Notes: generated by a model not told the origin, from the sequence alone. 64,000 nucleotides of DNA from CAVUDO01 sp963740255 (GCA_963740255.1 CAVUDO010000005.1:62001-126000); one strand, 5' to 3'; shown: positions 33,086 through 41,938, counted from the first letter of the stretch. Numbers and translations: made by a program.

Positions 33086-34096
33086 CTACGGGGAGGGCTC
33101 CCCAACGCCCCCGCCGGCGAGGACGGCCCGCTCCTTGGCGGGGTCCAGGCCGTTCCGCGGCAGGCCGGGCCGGGACGGCGGGTCGGCATGGCGGCCCATC
33201 CAGCTCCAGGTGTCGGTCACCGTCTGCCGCAGCGGCCGGAGTTCCAGCCCCGTCCGCAACGCCGGTCGCACGTCGACGTCCCAGGCGGTGCGGGCGACGT
33301 CGTGCGGCAGCCACAGCGGCAGCTCGCTCCAGGGCTCGATGCCCGCGTCGAGCAGTTGCTGGTCGTCCACCCAGCGGAAGGTGGCCTGCGACCCGGTGGC
33401 CCGGCGGCACTCCGCCAGCATCTCGCCGAAGGTCTGGGTGCCCGTGGGCGCCGCCACGGCGAACGCACCGGCGACGCGTTCCCGCCCGCACCGCAGCATC
33501 CAGGCGGCCATGTCGCGGACGTCGACCAGCCCGAGCTCCTGGTCGGGGTCGCCCGGCGCCAGCACCTCGCCACCGCGGGCGACCCGCCGCAGCCACCAGG
33601 ACAGCCGGTGGGTGTTGTCGGCTGGTCCGACCTGGAGGCCCGACCGGTTGTGGGTGGCCGCACCGGGGAACGACTCCTCGACCGCCCGTTCGCAGCCGGC
33701 CTTGAGCACGCCGTAGTCGCCGTCGTCGGGACCGGCGTCCGCGCGGCACTCGTGCACGGCGGAGCCCTCGCGCACCGGAGCACCGGGCCAGGCCGGGTGG
33801 ACGTTCACGGTCGAGACGAACACGTAGTGCCCGACCCGTCCGGCGAGGGCCCGCGCACCCAGTCCGACGTCGCGGGGCACGAATCCCGAGGTGTCGACGC
33901 ACACGTCCCATTCGCCGCCGGCAAGCGCCGCCAGGCCGTCGGCCGTGGTGCGGTCGCCGATCCGCGCGTCGACGTCCGGTGCGGCCGGACCGGAGACGCC
34001 GCGGGTGAGCGCGGTGACCTGCCAGCCGTCCGCGAGGGCGGTCTCCACCACGGCCCGGCCGAGGAACCGGGTGCCGCCGAGCACGAGAAGTCTCAT
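33086..34096 (-). CDS. NAD-dependent epimerase/dehydratase (extended SDR)
   Basis: The 336-residue protein begins MRLLVLGGTRFLGRAVVETA, the nucleotide-binding Rossmann motif GGTRFLG. Later come VFVSTVNVHPAWPG and YGVLKAGCERAVEE, whose YxxxK supplies the catalytic Tyr/Lys pair. The C-terminus carries VDVRDMAAWMLRCGRER and WVDDQQLLDAGI for the substrate side. Substrate unknown: extended SDRs modify nucleotide sugars or reduce small aldehydes or ketones. ATG 34096. It lies 103 bases downstream of the SDR gene on the same strand. Confidence 0.87.
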   Translation of the reverse strand: MRLLVLGGTRFLGRAVVETALADGWQVTALTRGVSGPAAPDVDARIGDRTTADGLAALAGGEWDVCVDTSGFVPRDVGLGARALAGRVGHYVFVSTVNVHPAWPGAPVREGSAVHECRADAGPDDGDYGVLKAGCERAVEESFPGAATHNRSGLQVGPADNTHRLSWWLRRVARGGEVLAPGDPDQELGLVDVRDMAAWMLRCGRERVAGAFAVAAPTGTQTFGEMLAECRRATGSQATFRWVDDQQLLDAGIEPWSELPLWLPHDVARTAWDVDVRPALRTGLELRPLRQTVTDTWSWMGRHADPPSRPGLPRNGLDPAKERAVLAGGGVGEPSP

Positions 34097-34199
34097 GCCG
34101 CGACCATGCCCGGCCGGACGCGCCACACCCACAGGTTCCGCCGAGAGCGATCACGCCCTCGGCGTAACCGTGCGGGCTACCGCACCGAATCGGTTCTGG

Positions 34200-34991
34200 C
34201 TACTTCGGTTCCGGGCGGCCGGCCCGGCGGGTGGCGGCCCCGATGAAGCGGTGGAAGACCGGTCGGGGCGTGTGCCGCAGCACGCCGGTGATGAGCTTGT
34301 ACTGCGCGCCGGGCACGCTGACCGGACGGCGGCGACGCAGGTCGGCGAGGCCGGTGCGGACCACGGCGTCGACGTCGAGCCACATCCGGTCGCTGATCGA
34401 GTCGGTCGGGATGCCGGCCCGGCCGTGGAAGCCGGTGTCGACGAACCCCGGGCACAGCGCCGTGACCCGCACACCCTTCGGGCGCAGCGCGAGATGCAGC
34501 GACTCGCTGAAGTTCGTGACCCACGCCTTGCTCGCCGAGTAGGTGGCGCCGGGTGAGATCGGCCCGAACCCGGCCACCGACGACACGTTCAGGATGTCGC
34601 CCCGCCCGCGCGCGATCATCCCCGGGACGACGGCGTGCGTCAGCCGCATCACCGCGAGGACGTTGAGCCGGATCATCCGGTCCTCCTCGGCGACGTCGTT
34701 GCGCAGGAAGGACGTGCTCAGTCCGATGCCGGCGTTGTTGACGAGCAGGTCGACCGGCCGGTCGGCATCGGTGAGCCGGGCCTCCACCGCCGCGCACCCG
34801 GCCTCGGTCGCCAGGTCGGCCGGGATCACCTCCACCTCGACGCCGTGCTCCTCGCGCAGCTCGGCGGCGAAGGCGTCCAGGCGGTCGGGGTCGCGGGCGA
34901 CCAGGACCAGGTTGTGGAACTCCACCGCGAGGCGACGCGCGAAGGCGGCACCGATACCCAGGGTGGCTCCGGTCACGAGTGCGGTGGGCAC
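34200..34991 (-). CDS. classical short-chain dehydrogenase/reductase
   Basis: The 263-residue protein has the classical SDR set: TGATLGIGAAFARRLA cofactor loop, LLVNNAGIGLSTSFL, and the active site NVSSVAGFGP with YSASKAWVTNFSESL (Ser, Tyr, Lys). CPGFVDTGFHGRA follows. The C-terminal 60 residues (YKLITGVLRHTPRPVFHRFI) extend beyond the usual domain, as in DltE-like members. Such enzymes reduce a wide range of carbonyls with NAD(P)H. GTG 34991. It could form a unit with the epimerase downstream. Confidence 0.92.
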   Translation of the reverse strand: MPTALVTGATLGIGAAFARRLAVEFHNLVLVARDPDRLDAFAAELREEHGVEVEVIPADLATEAGCAAVEARLTDADRPVDLLVNNAGIGLSTSFLRNDVAEEDRMIRLNVLAVMRLTHAVVPGMIARGRGDILNVSSVAGFGPISPGATYSASKAWVTNFSESLHLALRPKGVRVTALCPGFVDTGFHGRAGIPTDSISDRMWLDVDAVVRTGLADLRRRRPVSVPGAQYKLITGVLRHTPRPVFHRFIGAATRRAGRPEPK

Positions 34992-35066
34992 GGGTCACTC
35001 CCTCTGGAGTCGAGGACGGGGGTCGGGGTGCGGGGCCACGGTCGCCGGCGCCTGGACGGCATCGGG

Positions 35067-35621
35067 TCAGCGGCCCGGACGGAAGTACGCGGCGGACGCC
35101 GGCAGCACCAGCAGCATGGTCACCAGGAGGTAGATCACGAACGTCAGGGTGGTGGACGCATACGAGTACGCCACGTACCAGCCCGGCCCCTCGGTGGCAC
35201 CCGAGACGGTGCCGAGAGCCCCGATGCCCGTGCAGCACAACCCGATCCCACAGAAGATCCAGGTGAGGATCCGGCCGACGTTGTTGCCCCGCAGGTTCAG
35301 GAACGCCAACGTCAGCAGTCCGACCGCGACGACGAGGGCGATCCCGATCAGCAGCACGATGATGAAAGTGGTCGCGTCGCGCGCCGCCGTGTCGCCCGCG
35401 GGAGTGCCGGCGTCCTCGGGGGAGGACGCAATGATGGAGTCCTCGAGGTACTGCCGGTTCGCCACCAGGAGGCCGGCGCCGACCAGGCTCAGCCCGACCT
35501 GCAGGAGCATCAGGGCGACCGCGAACGTCACCGTGCCGGGCCGGGCCGGGCGGACCGGTGCCGCGGCGTAGGGCCCGGACCACGGCGGCATCCCGCCACC
35601 CGGCGGCATCCCGTAGGTCAT
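35067..35621 (-). CDS. four-helix membrane protein, paralogue A
   Basis: The 184-residue protein starts MTYGMPPGGGMPPWSGPYAA, a cytoplasmic Pro/Gly tail, followed by four membrane helices near residues 29-51, 84-107, 115-137 and 155-177. The central RGNNVGRILTWIFCGIGLCC motif is also in the paralogue (RGNNVARIVTWVVTGILLCC). No catalytic feature. GAGGAGA 9 bases upstream supports ATG 35621. The gene lies 184 bases after the paralogue, both on the minus strand. Confidence 0.82.
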   Translation of the reverse strand: MTYGMPPGGGMPPWSGPYAAAPVRPARPGTVTFAVALMLLQVGLSLVGAGLLVANRQYLEDSIIASSPEDAGTPAGDTAARDATTFIIVLLIGIALVVAVGLLTLAFLNLRGNNVGRILTWIFCGIGLCCTGIGALGTVSGATEGPGWYVAYSYASTTLTFVIYLLVTMLLVLPASAAYFRPGR

Positions 35622-35805
35622 GGAGCGTCTCCTCGGACGATGAGTCGGGCCGCCGCCTCGCCCGGCGACCCAGTCAGTGACCTCGGTATTACACCCGACA
35701 TCCAACTGTCTGGCCACGAACTGGGTCCGACCGGGCCGCGCCCGGACGCGTCGACGGGCCCCGACCACGGAAGGTCGGAGCCCGTCAACCGAGGTCGGAA
35801 AGGAC

Positions 35806-36357
35806 CTACCCCTTCGGCCGCGGACGGAAGAAGGCGTTGGACGGCGGCAGCAACAGCAGCACGATGATGCCGAGGTAGATCAACACGCCCACCACGTTCA
35901 TCACCAGGGACATCGTCGTGTACCAGCCCGGTGCGGCGTCGCCACCGCCCTGGGTGAAGCCGAGGCCGGTGCAGCACAGCAGGATCCCCGTCACCACCCA
36001 GGTGACGATCCGGGCGACGTTGTTGCCGCGCAGGAGCAACGGCACCAGCACCGCGAACGCGACGACGAGAACCACGGTGGCCGCGACGATGCTGATCATC
36101 GTGAACGTCATCGCCGCGTCCACCGCGTCGGCGCCCGCCGGCTGCTTGCTGTCCTCCAGGGCGCGCTGGGTGACGGCCTTCAGGACGTCCTGGTTGGCCA
36201 GCAGGATGACCATGCTGACCAGGCTCAGCACGACCTGGAGGATCATCAGGCCGGCCGCGAGCGTCACGGTGCTCGGGCGGTCGGGCCGGGAGACGGGCAT
36301 CTCCCCGGGCACCGGTGGTGGCGGCATGCCGCCCCCGGGCGGCGTGCTGTCGGTCAT
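35806..36357 (-). CDS. four-helix membrane protein, paralogue B
   Basis: The 183-residue protein starts MTDSTPPGGGMPPPPVPGEM, has four membrane helices (about 29-53, 85-110, 117-138, 152-173), and ends NAFFRPRPKG, close to paralogue A's AYFRPGR. It aligns end to end with the downstream gene. The pair arose by tandem duplication. GAGGACG just before ATG 36357 is the ribosome site. Similar 'PGGGMPP' membrane proteins occur across actinobacteria without an assigned role. Confidence 0.82.
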   Translation of the reverse strand: MTDSTPPGGGMPPPPVPGEMPVSRPDRPSTVTLAAGLMILQVVLSLVSMVILLANQDVLKAVTQRALEDSKQPAGADAVDAAMTFTMISIVAATVVLVVAFAVLVPLLLRGNNVARIVTWVVTGILLCCTGLGFTQGGGDAAPGWYTTMSLVMNVVGVLIYLGIIVLLLLPPSNAFFRPRPKG

Positions 36358-36612
36358 GGAACGTCCTCTCGGCGGGCGGACCGCGCCTCAGGTGTCCCAC
36401 GAGGCACGACTGTGCACACCGGTATACCCCTTTTCGAGGCCGCGCATGCCGGGGACGGCCGCGAATCGGGCAGGATTCCCCGTGTCGGCCGCGGCCCACA
36501 TTGCTGGAGGTCGTTGATCGCGTCCGTTCACCTCGCGCCGGTCGGCGTCCGGTTGGCGCTGGCCTTGGTCCGGAAGGTCCCGCGACCTGGTTCGGCCCCC
36601 GGCTGCGACACG

Positions 36613-37710
36613 TCAGTAGTACGCGCGGACAGCGTCCCAGCCGGGGTCGAGACGCCAGTCCAGGTGCACCGGCCGGGGCTGCTGTGCTGACCACGTGGCC
36701 ACCTGGTCGCGCACCACCCCGTCGGAGTCGGCGTAGAGGTGCAGGGTGCGCAGCCCGGGCGTGGTGGCCACCGCCACCAGTGCGGCCGAGGAACCCAGCC
36801 GGGCGGCCAGACCCTCGGTCAACGCGTCCAGCGCCGGATGCTCCGCCACGCCGGAGTAGCCGTCCACGGCGGAGTAGCCGTCCACGGCGGAGTAGCCCTC
36901 CTCGGCGGAGTGGCCCTCCTCGGCGGGAACGAACGGGATCCGGACCGCCCCGTGCAGGTCGAACAGCGGATGGTCCAGCCGGGGGAACGGCACCCGCAGC
37001 CGCACCTGGATCGGCCGGTCGGCCTCGTCCAGGCCCTCGGTGACGGTCCACTCCCGGCCGGTGAACCGCTTGGTGAGGTCGCCCACGGCCTCCCGCAACC
37101 CGGTGACGTCGACGTCCCGGCCGGCACCGGCAACGTCAGCACCGGCGGTGTCGGCACCGGCGACCCGGACCTCGCCGAGCCAGCGCTCCACGTCGTCCTC
37201 CCCGAGTGCCCAGTCGAGCAGCAGGAAGGACGCCTGGAGCCGGATCAGGTCGTCGAGGTGGCCGAAGTCCGGGTGCCAGACGCGGACGTGGACGCGGGCC
37301 CGCTCGGTGTCGGTCTCGACGGCGAACCGCGCCAACGCCGGCCGGAACGCGCGGCCGCCGAGCGGCACCTCGCCGGCGTAGGCGCCCGGGTCGGGCGGGC
37401 GGGCCGGGTGGTACTCCCACTCGCTGTCCGGACCGGGCCCGGCCCGCAGCCAGCGTTCGGTGACCGGACGCAGTGCCGGCGAGCCCTCCGGGCTGAGCAC
37501 CAACGCGTGTCTGGCCTGCCGGCCGCGGGTCAGTTCCCAGGCCAGCTCCGGGTGGATGCCGTGCACCCGGTTGGTGAGTGTGTGGTGCAGCCTGCGCAGG
37601 TCGTCGCGGACCAGGGCGGCGGCGACCTGGTCCCTGGCGCGGGCCCACCAGGCCCAGAACGCCGCGATCCCGTCGCGGGTGTCGCGCGGGTGGCGGGCGA
37701 AGAGCACCAT
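36613..37710 (-). CDS. hypothetical protein with DUF695-like features and a repeat insertion
   Basis: The 365-residue protein starts MVLFARHPRDTRDGIAAFWA. Its DDLIRLQASFLLLDWALGED then VERWLGEVRV segment is reminiscent of DUF695 proteins, a weak match. An internal Asp/Glu-rich six-residue repeat (EEGYSA/VDGYSA, about 263-286) is encoded by the 18-bp repeat at 36853-36924. A second Ala-rich repeat (ADTAGADVAGAG) lies at about 187-200. No membrane segment. Function unknown. It is followed downstream by the tandem membrane genes and preceded by the DUF456 gene. Confidence 0.7.
   Translation of the reverse strand: MVLFARHPRDTRDGIAAFWAWWARARDQVAAALVRDDLRRLHHTLTNRVHGIHPELAWELTRGRQARHALVLSPEGSPALRPVTERWLRAGPGPDSEWEYHPARPPDPGAYAGEVPLGGRAFRPALARFAVETDTERARVHVRVWHPDFGHLDDLIRLQASFLLLDWALGEDDVERWLGEVRVAGADTAGADVAGAGRDVDVTGLREAVGDLTKRFTGREWTVTEGLDEADRPIQVRLRVPFPRLDHPLFDLHGAVRIPFVPAEEGHSAEEGYSAVDGYSAVDGYSGVAEHPALDALTEGLAARLGSSAALVAVATTPGLRTLHLYADSDGVVRDQVATWSAQQPRPVHLDWRLDPGWDAVRAYY
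36853..36924 (-). repeat. four 18-bp coding minisatellite units
   Basis: Units at 36853-36870, 36871-36888, 36889-36906 and 36907-36924 begin GGAGTAGCC or GGAGTGGCC and encode hexapeptides of the type VDGYSA or EEGYSA. Units 1 and 2 are identical; units 3 and 4 diverge by a few bases. Confidence 0.85.
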
Positions 37711-37785
37711 CCCCGCATCCTGCCGCACCCTCGGCGCAACCGGCGACCGGCGGCGGTCCCGCGGCGGCGGGTCCGCGGCGGCGGG

Positions 37786-38286
37786 TCAGGCGAAGATCAG
37801 CCCGGCGATCCAGGTGACCGCGACGGCCATGCCGGCGGCGAGCTCGATCATGACCGACAGGCCGGTGGCCTTCAGCGCGGCCCAGGTCGGCGGCCAGGCC
37901 GTCCGGAAGTCCTTCAGCCGGGCGGCCTCCGCGAGCCAGACGCCCAGCACGAAGCCGATCGGCAGCCCGACGAGCGGCACGACGAAGAACCCGACAATGC
38001 CGAGCACGAGGCCGGCGAAGAGCGAGAGGTTGGGGACGCCGCTCTGCTTGAGGTTTCGTCCCGGCCAGGCGTACTTCACCACCGTGCCGACCACGACGAA
38101 CACCGTGACCAGACCCAGCACCAGCCACCGGCCCCACCCGGCGTCGGCCACGATCGCCCAGACCAGCACCGACACCCAGCACAGCACGAGGCCGGGCAGC
38201 ACCGGGAGCACGGTCCCGAACAGCCCGACCAGGATGCCGATCCCGGCCAGCACGGTGACAGCGGTACTCAGGTCGGTGAGGTCCAC
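37786..38286 (-). CDS. DUF456 family membrane protein
   Basis: The 166-residue protein from GTG 38286 has the DUF456 arrangement: GIGILVGLFGTVLPVLPGLV, the segment VWAIVADAGWGRWLVLGLVT, a cytoplasmic loop VVKYAWPGRNLKQSGV, and the long pair LFAGLVLGIVGFFVVPLVG and LPIGFVLGVWLAEAARLKDF. Function unknown in all members. A longer reading to ATG 38421 adds an unlikely His/Ser-rich leader. Confidence 0.85.
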   Translation of the reverse strand: MDLTDLSTAVTVLAGIGILVGLFGTVLPVLPGLVLCWVSVLVWAIVADAGWGRWLVLGLVTVFVVVGTVVKYAWPGRNLKQSGVPNLSLFAGLVLGIVGFFVVPLVGLPIGFVLGVWLAEAARLKDFRTAWPPTWAALKATGLSVMIELAAGMAVAVTWIAGLIFA

Positions 38287-38499
38287 CGGCTCACTGTGCC
38301 CTACGTCCGGGCCGTCCGTTCGGCAACGCCCCGATCTCAACCGTGCCGAAGACATGCCGTAGCTGTGCAAGGTCGCATACGGCTGATGTGACCGGCAGGT
38401 ACGGTGAGTTGACCCCGGCACGTCGAACGGGGCGCGCGGCTTCAGTCAGGTTGCCGTGACGGTTGCCGGCCGTCCGGGGCGGGTGGGAGGGAGCGTTCC

Positions 38500-39936
38500 G
38501 TGCGGACGACGAGGGACCAGCGTGGCCGCCGTACCCTCCGGGCGGCCGGCCTGACGGCACTGGCCGCCGCGGCCGTGCTCCTCGCCGGGTGCGGAACCAC
38601 CACGGGCACGTTCGCCGAGGTCGACTCCCCGGGGCGCAGGATGAGCGTCGCGCTGACCCAGCTGGCCGGTGCGCCCGGCGTCCGGGTGGCCGGCACGGTG
38701 GTCGACGGCTCGGGTCAGGACCTCACCCTCGACGTCCGGCTGCTCGACAGCGGCGAGGGCCGCGGCGTCCTCAAGAAGGCCGGCAAGCAGGCCGAGGTGA
38801 TGGTCGTCGAGGACGCCACGTACGTGCGCGCACCCGCCGCCTGGTGGGGGTCCGACGCCCGCGCGCAGCTCTACAAGAACGTGTGGGTGAAGGTCGCGGA
38901 GACCGAGCCCGGCCTCGACCTCGCGACGGCGCTGCGCCCCGGCGCGCTGGGCAAGCGGCTCCTGCAGACGTTCGGCAAGGCCCGCCTCGGCTCCACCAAA
39001 CCCGAGGTGAGCACGCTCGACGGCGTCGAGGTGGAGAAGATCAGTACGCCCGACGGCGACCTCTTCGTCACCACCGCCAAGCCGTACCGGGTGGTGAAGG
39101 TGGTCGGCAAGGCGGTCACCGGCGCCGACCCGTCCCGCAGCGAGCGCGCCGAGCTGACCGTCACGCCGGCCGACGACGACGAGGCCGCGGCCTTCGCGGC
39201 CGACGTGGCGAACGGCGTCCGCGTCCTGGCCAAAGGGGCCTACGACTCGCTCGTCCGGATCGACGCCACCACCAAGATCAGCGGTGCCTGCAACGTCGCG
39301 GGCTGCACGATGCGGTGGAACGTCACCAACGCCTCCGGCGCGGCCGCCACCGTGGTGATGCGCGCCTCGGTGCACACCAACCGGGAGCTCGGCAAGTGCA
39401 TCACCGCACCCAGGCCGGTGGCGCCGGACGCCAGTCTGCCGGTGGCCTGCCGGATCACCAGCAAGGCATGGAGCGACTTCTACCGCTCGGCCACCGCGCC
39501 GAGCAGCGCTCCCCGACGGACGCCGTACGCCCTCCGGGCCACTGCCAGCGCGGTCTTCCCGGCGCCGAAGGCCGCGTCCTGCCGGTACGGGGCCGGTGCC
39601 GTTCCCGCGGGCTGCCCCGACCTCACCGTGACACCGGAGGGTCTCGACCGCGCGGCCGACAGGTACGCGTCCGCGTGGTTCGGCACGGCCCCCGCGACCG
39701 ACGCGCAGAAGGCCGAGTACCGGCGGCTGGTCGAGCGGGCGGCGTCGAGCCGGGAATGCTTCCCGTGGTCGGCTCGGGCCGGGTCGGCGACCGCCCAGAC
39801 CACGTCCTGCCTCAGCGAGGTCGACGGCAGGCAGATCGCGGTCCAGTACGACCGGGCCACCGGCAAGCTGGCCACGGCGTTCCCCCCGACCGACAAGCAG
39901 CTCACCGAGATGCGCCGGGCCCGCACCGGCAAGTAG
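38500..39936 (+). CDS. lipoprotein of unknown function
   Basis: The 478-residue protein has a lipoprotein signal (basic start, hydrophobic run, VLLAGC with Cys31). The N-terminal third resembles LppX/LprG-type beta-sheets (RMSVALTQLA, VLKKAGKQAEVMVVEDATYV). A middle section has paired cysteines in GACNVAGC. The C-terminal part (DRAADRYASAWFGTAPATDA) ends with six Cys overall. Such lipoproteins bind lipids or act as sensors, but no specific partner is visible. GTG 38500 has GGGAGGGAGC upstream. Confidence 0.8.
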   Translation: MRTTRDQRGRRTLRAAGLTALAAAAVLLAGCGTTTGTFAEVDSPGRRMSVALTQLAGAPGVRVAGTVVDGSGQDLTLDVRLLDSGEGRGVLKKAGKQAEVMVVEDATYVRAPAAWWGSDARAQLYKNVWVKVAETEPGLDLATALRPGALGKRLLQTFGKARLGSTKPEVSTLDGVEVEKISTPDGDLFVTTAKPYRVVKVVGKAVTGADPSRSERAELTVTPADDDEAAAFAADVANGVRVLAKGAYDSLVRIDATTKISGACNVAGCTMRWNVTNASGAAATVVMRASVHTNRELGKCITAPRPVAPDASLPVACRITSKAWSDFYRSATAPSSAPRRTPYALRATASAVFPAPKAASCRYGAGAVPAGCPDLTVTPEGLDRAADRYASAWFGTAPATDAQKAEYRRLVERAASSRECFPWSARAGSATAQTTSCLSEVDGRQIAVQYDRATGKLATAFPPTDKQLTEMRRARTGK

Positions 39937-39938
39937 CG

Positions 39939-40094
39939 GTGCTGACGCCGCTCGCGGCGGTGGGGCTGGCGGTGGTGATGGTCGGCGCGGCCGTCGCCCA
40001 CACCCGGCTGCGGGAGCCCCGCAACGTGGCGGTGAACGCGGTGCTGTTCGTCCTCTGTCTCCCGGTGGCCGCCGGCCGGTTCGCCGAGCTGTAG
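39939..40094 (+). pseudogene. truncated DoxX-like (DoxX_2) C-terminal stub
   Basis: A 51-residue frame beginning with GTG 39939 reads LTPLAAVGLAVVMVGAAVAH and TRLREPRNVAVNAVLFVLCL, then PVAAGRFAEL. This is the last two helices of a DoxX-like membrane protein; usual length is about 115-130 residues. No matching N-terminal half is present upstream because the lipoprotein gene ends at 39936. It may be a decayed remnant or, less likely, a very short translated membrane peptide. Confidence 0.65.
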
Positions 40095-40109
40095 GCCGAT
40101 AATGGCGGC

Positions 40110-40622
40110 ATGAACGCACGGAAGCGCCGAGCCGCGGTCGGCAGCGCCGTCTTCTTCGTCGCCGCACCCTGCGTGGTGGCCGGCGTGCTGCCGTGGTGGA
40201 TCAGTGGACGGATGTTCGAGCCGCCACGGTCGGGGCTCGCGGCCGTGCCCGTGGTGCTGGGCGGCGTGCTGGTGGCCGCCGCCCTGGTGGTGCTGGTGCG
40301 CGCGTTCGTGCGGTTTGTCGACGAAGGCCTGGGGACGCCGGCTCCGGTGGAGCCCACGGAGCGGCTCGTGGTCGGGGGCGACTACCGCCACGTCCGCAAC
40401 CCGATGTACGTGGCGGTCGTGACCATCGTTCTGGGGCAGGCGCTCCTGTTCGGCTCGTGGGCTCTGCTGACGTACGCCGTGCTGGGCTGGCTGGTGATGG
40501 CGTCGTTCGTCCGCTGGTACGAGGAGCCGGTGCTGCGCGAGCGCTACGGCGCCGAATACGAACGCTACCGCCGCCACGTCCGGGCGTGGTGGCCACGCCT
40601 CCGCCCCTGGACGGTCTCGTAG
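40110..40622 (+). CDS. isoprenylcysteine carboxyl methyltransferase-family membrane protein
   Basis: The 170-residue protein has about four membrane helices and the ICMT/PEMT motifs DYRHVRNPMYVAVVTIVLG, WYEEPVLRERYGAEYERY and RRHVRAWWPRLRPW. SAM binding is expected at this end. Eukaryotic relatives methylate prenylated proteins; bacterial substrates are unknown. ATG 40110 fits. The 3' end is followed immediately by the converging Mod-methylase remnant. Confidence 0.87.
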   Translation: MNARKRRAAVGSAVFFVAAPCVVAGVLPWWISGRMFEPPRSGLAAVPVVLGGVLVAAALVVLVRAFVRFVDEGLGTPAPVEPTERLVVGGDYRHVRNPMYVAVVTIVLGQALLFGSWALLTYAVLGWLVMASFVRWYEEPVLRERYGAEYERYRRHVRAWWPRLRPWTVS

Positions 40623-40948
40623 CGCGATGGAGTCACGTACCGGAACGGCAGGACGGGACGGGGGACCTTGTAGTCCTGCCGGGAGTCGAACGGCGGGTCG
40701 ATGTAGACCAGGTCGACCTGGCCGGCCAGCTCGTCGGCCAGGCTGGCCAGCACGTGCAGGTTGTCGCCCCAGATCAGCCGGTTGCGCCAGCCGTCCGCCG
40801 CATCCTCGCCGATCTCGGCCGGCCCGCCCTGGAACAGCGTGCCCCGGTCGCCGCGCGGCGCGTTGACGGTCTCTACGACCTGCAACGGGAGACGCAGCCG
40901 CGGAACCTCCGCGCTCTTGCCGTCCCAGACCAGCCGCACGCCCGCCAT
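40565..40948 (-). pseudogene. N-terminal stub of a Mod-type (type III) DNA methyltransferase
   Basis: From ATG 40948 the frame reads MAGVRLVWDGKSAEVPRLRL, then RNRLIWGDNLHVLASLADEL and AGQVDLVYIDPPFDSRQDY. The last contains the DPPF variant of the DPPY catalytic motif with a GDN segment ahead of it, as in Mod subunits. The homology ends there. The remaining sequence (YETVQGRRRGHHARTWRR) overlaps the ICMT gene on the other strand and does not match. The rest of the gene, normally several hundred residues, is missing, so this is a 5' remnant. Confidence 0.75.
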
Positions 40949-41063
40949 GACCACTCCCGCCCTCGCCACCGGCCCTCATTCAACCGCACCGACAGCCCCC
41001 GAGCCGATCGTCCACAGCGGGCCACCGCGACACGTCCCCACGAAGGCTCGACCGCCGGCGACG

Positions 41064-41510
41064 TCAGGACCCGGCAGCCCGCCTGGTGAGAAACCGCGCG
41101 AGCGCGGCGACGTAGCGTCCGTACCCGTCCCGGGCGAGCGGTACGCTCGCGGCCACGAGGTCCAGGTCGATGTCGACGTATTCGTGAACCAGGACGTTCC
41201 GCAGCCCGGCGCTGGGCGCGAGTTCGGCCGCGAGCTCCTCGTCCAGCGCCCCGGCCCGGGCAGCGGCCGCGAACGACTCTCGGTAGGTCGCCGGGGCTCG
41301 TCCCTCGATCACTGAGGCGATGTGGCCGTTGATCGCCACAGCGAGATCGACCAGCTGGGTAAGAATCCGCTCGACCGCGTGCCGGAGCAGTCGATCAGTC
41401 CGCAACCGTTCCGCGGTTGTCTCGCCCACCTGGTCGAGGTCGGCGAGAAGTAGCCGGATCAGCCGCAGCTTCTCGCCGAGGACATCGACGTCCAGCTCGG
41501 GCGGTGTCAT
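41064..41510 (-). CDS. hepT: HepT-type HEPN toxin
   Basis: The 148-residue protein is all helical and carries the HEPN ribonuclease motif R-x4-H-x-Y: R104 to H109 to Y111 in LRNVLVHEYVDID. In HepT-MntA systems the toxin is an RNase inactivated when the antitoxin adenylylates the Tyr of this motif. Length is normal. ATG 41510 overlaps the stop of the antitoxin gene (ATGA), so the antitoxin is made first. Confidence 0.9.
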   Translation of the reverse strand: MTPPELDVDVLGEKLRLIRLLLADLDQVGETTAERLRTDRLLRHAVERILTQLVDLAVAINGHIASVIEGRAPATYRESFAAAARAGALDEELAAELAPSAGLRNVLVHEYVDIDLDLVAASVPLARDGYGRYVAALARFLTRRAAGS

Positions 41511-41938
41511 CCGGCCATCAGACCGAGGTCGAGCCGGCGAAGCCAGGCAGTGTCCATCCGTTCGCCGGTCGCGGCCATCTGCGCCTTCGCGTACAGCCCC
41601 GATGTCGCCTGGTAGAGGGGAACAACCCCTACCAGCGCCCGCTCGCGAGCGACCGGTCCGGCGCGACCCAGGTCGAGCAGATCGATCTTCGAGGTGCCGG
41701 CCAGCGACGCCAGATCGTCCAGAAGCGCCAGGACACCGCCTGCGTGGTCGCGGGCGAAGCGGTAGGCGACGTCGAGGTCGGCCGGCTCGCCTTCAGCCCT
41801 GGCCGCACTGCCGAACAGCACGAGCAGGTCCACCCCGTGACTGCGGCAGACCCGTTCCAGCTCACCGTTCTCGGCGGCGGCCAGAAGGCGGGCGGCGGCC
41901 TCGCGAACGGTACCCACCGCGTCACCGTAACGCGGCAT
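41507..41938 (-). CDS. mntA: MntA-type antitoxin nucleotidyltransferase
   Basis: The 143-residue protein is a minimal nucleotidyltransferase: LLVLFGSAARAEGEPADLDV, with GS at 43-44 and D54/D56 as the metal-binding pair (GSx9DxD). The C-terminal IDLLDLGRAGPVARERALVG completes the fold. MntA neutralises HepT by AMP transfer. ATG 41938 is used, with GTG 41914 an alternative. The gene precedes hepT in a standard operon. Confidence 0.88.
   Translation of the reverse strand: MPRYGDAVGTVREAAARLLAAAENGELERVCRSHGVDLLVLFGSAARAEGEPADLDVAYRFARDHAGGVLALLDDLASLAGTSKIDLLDLGRAGPVARERALVGVVPLYQATSGLYAKAQMAATGERMDTAWLRRLDLGLMAG

Noticed and set aside
36853..36924. CRISPR-like or regulatory repeat
   Set aside because: Units are contiguous 18-bp multiples that keep the reading frame of a coding gene.
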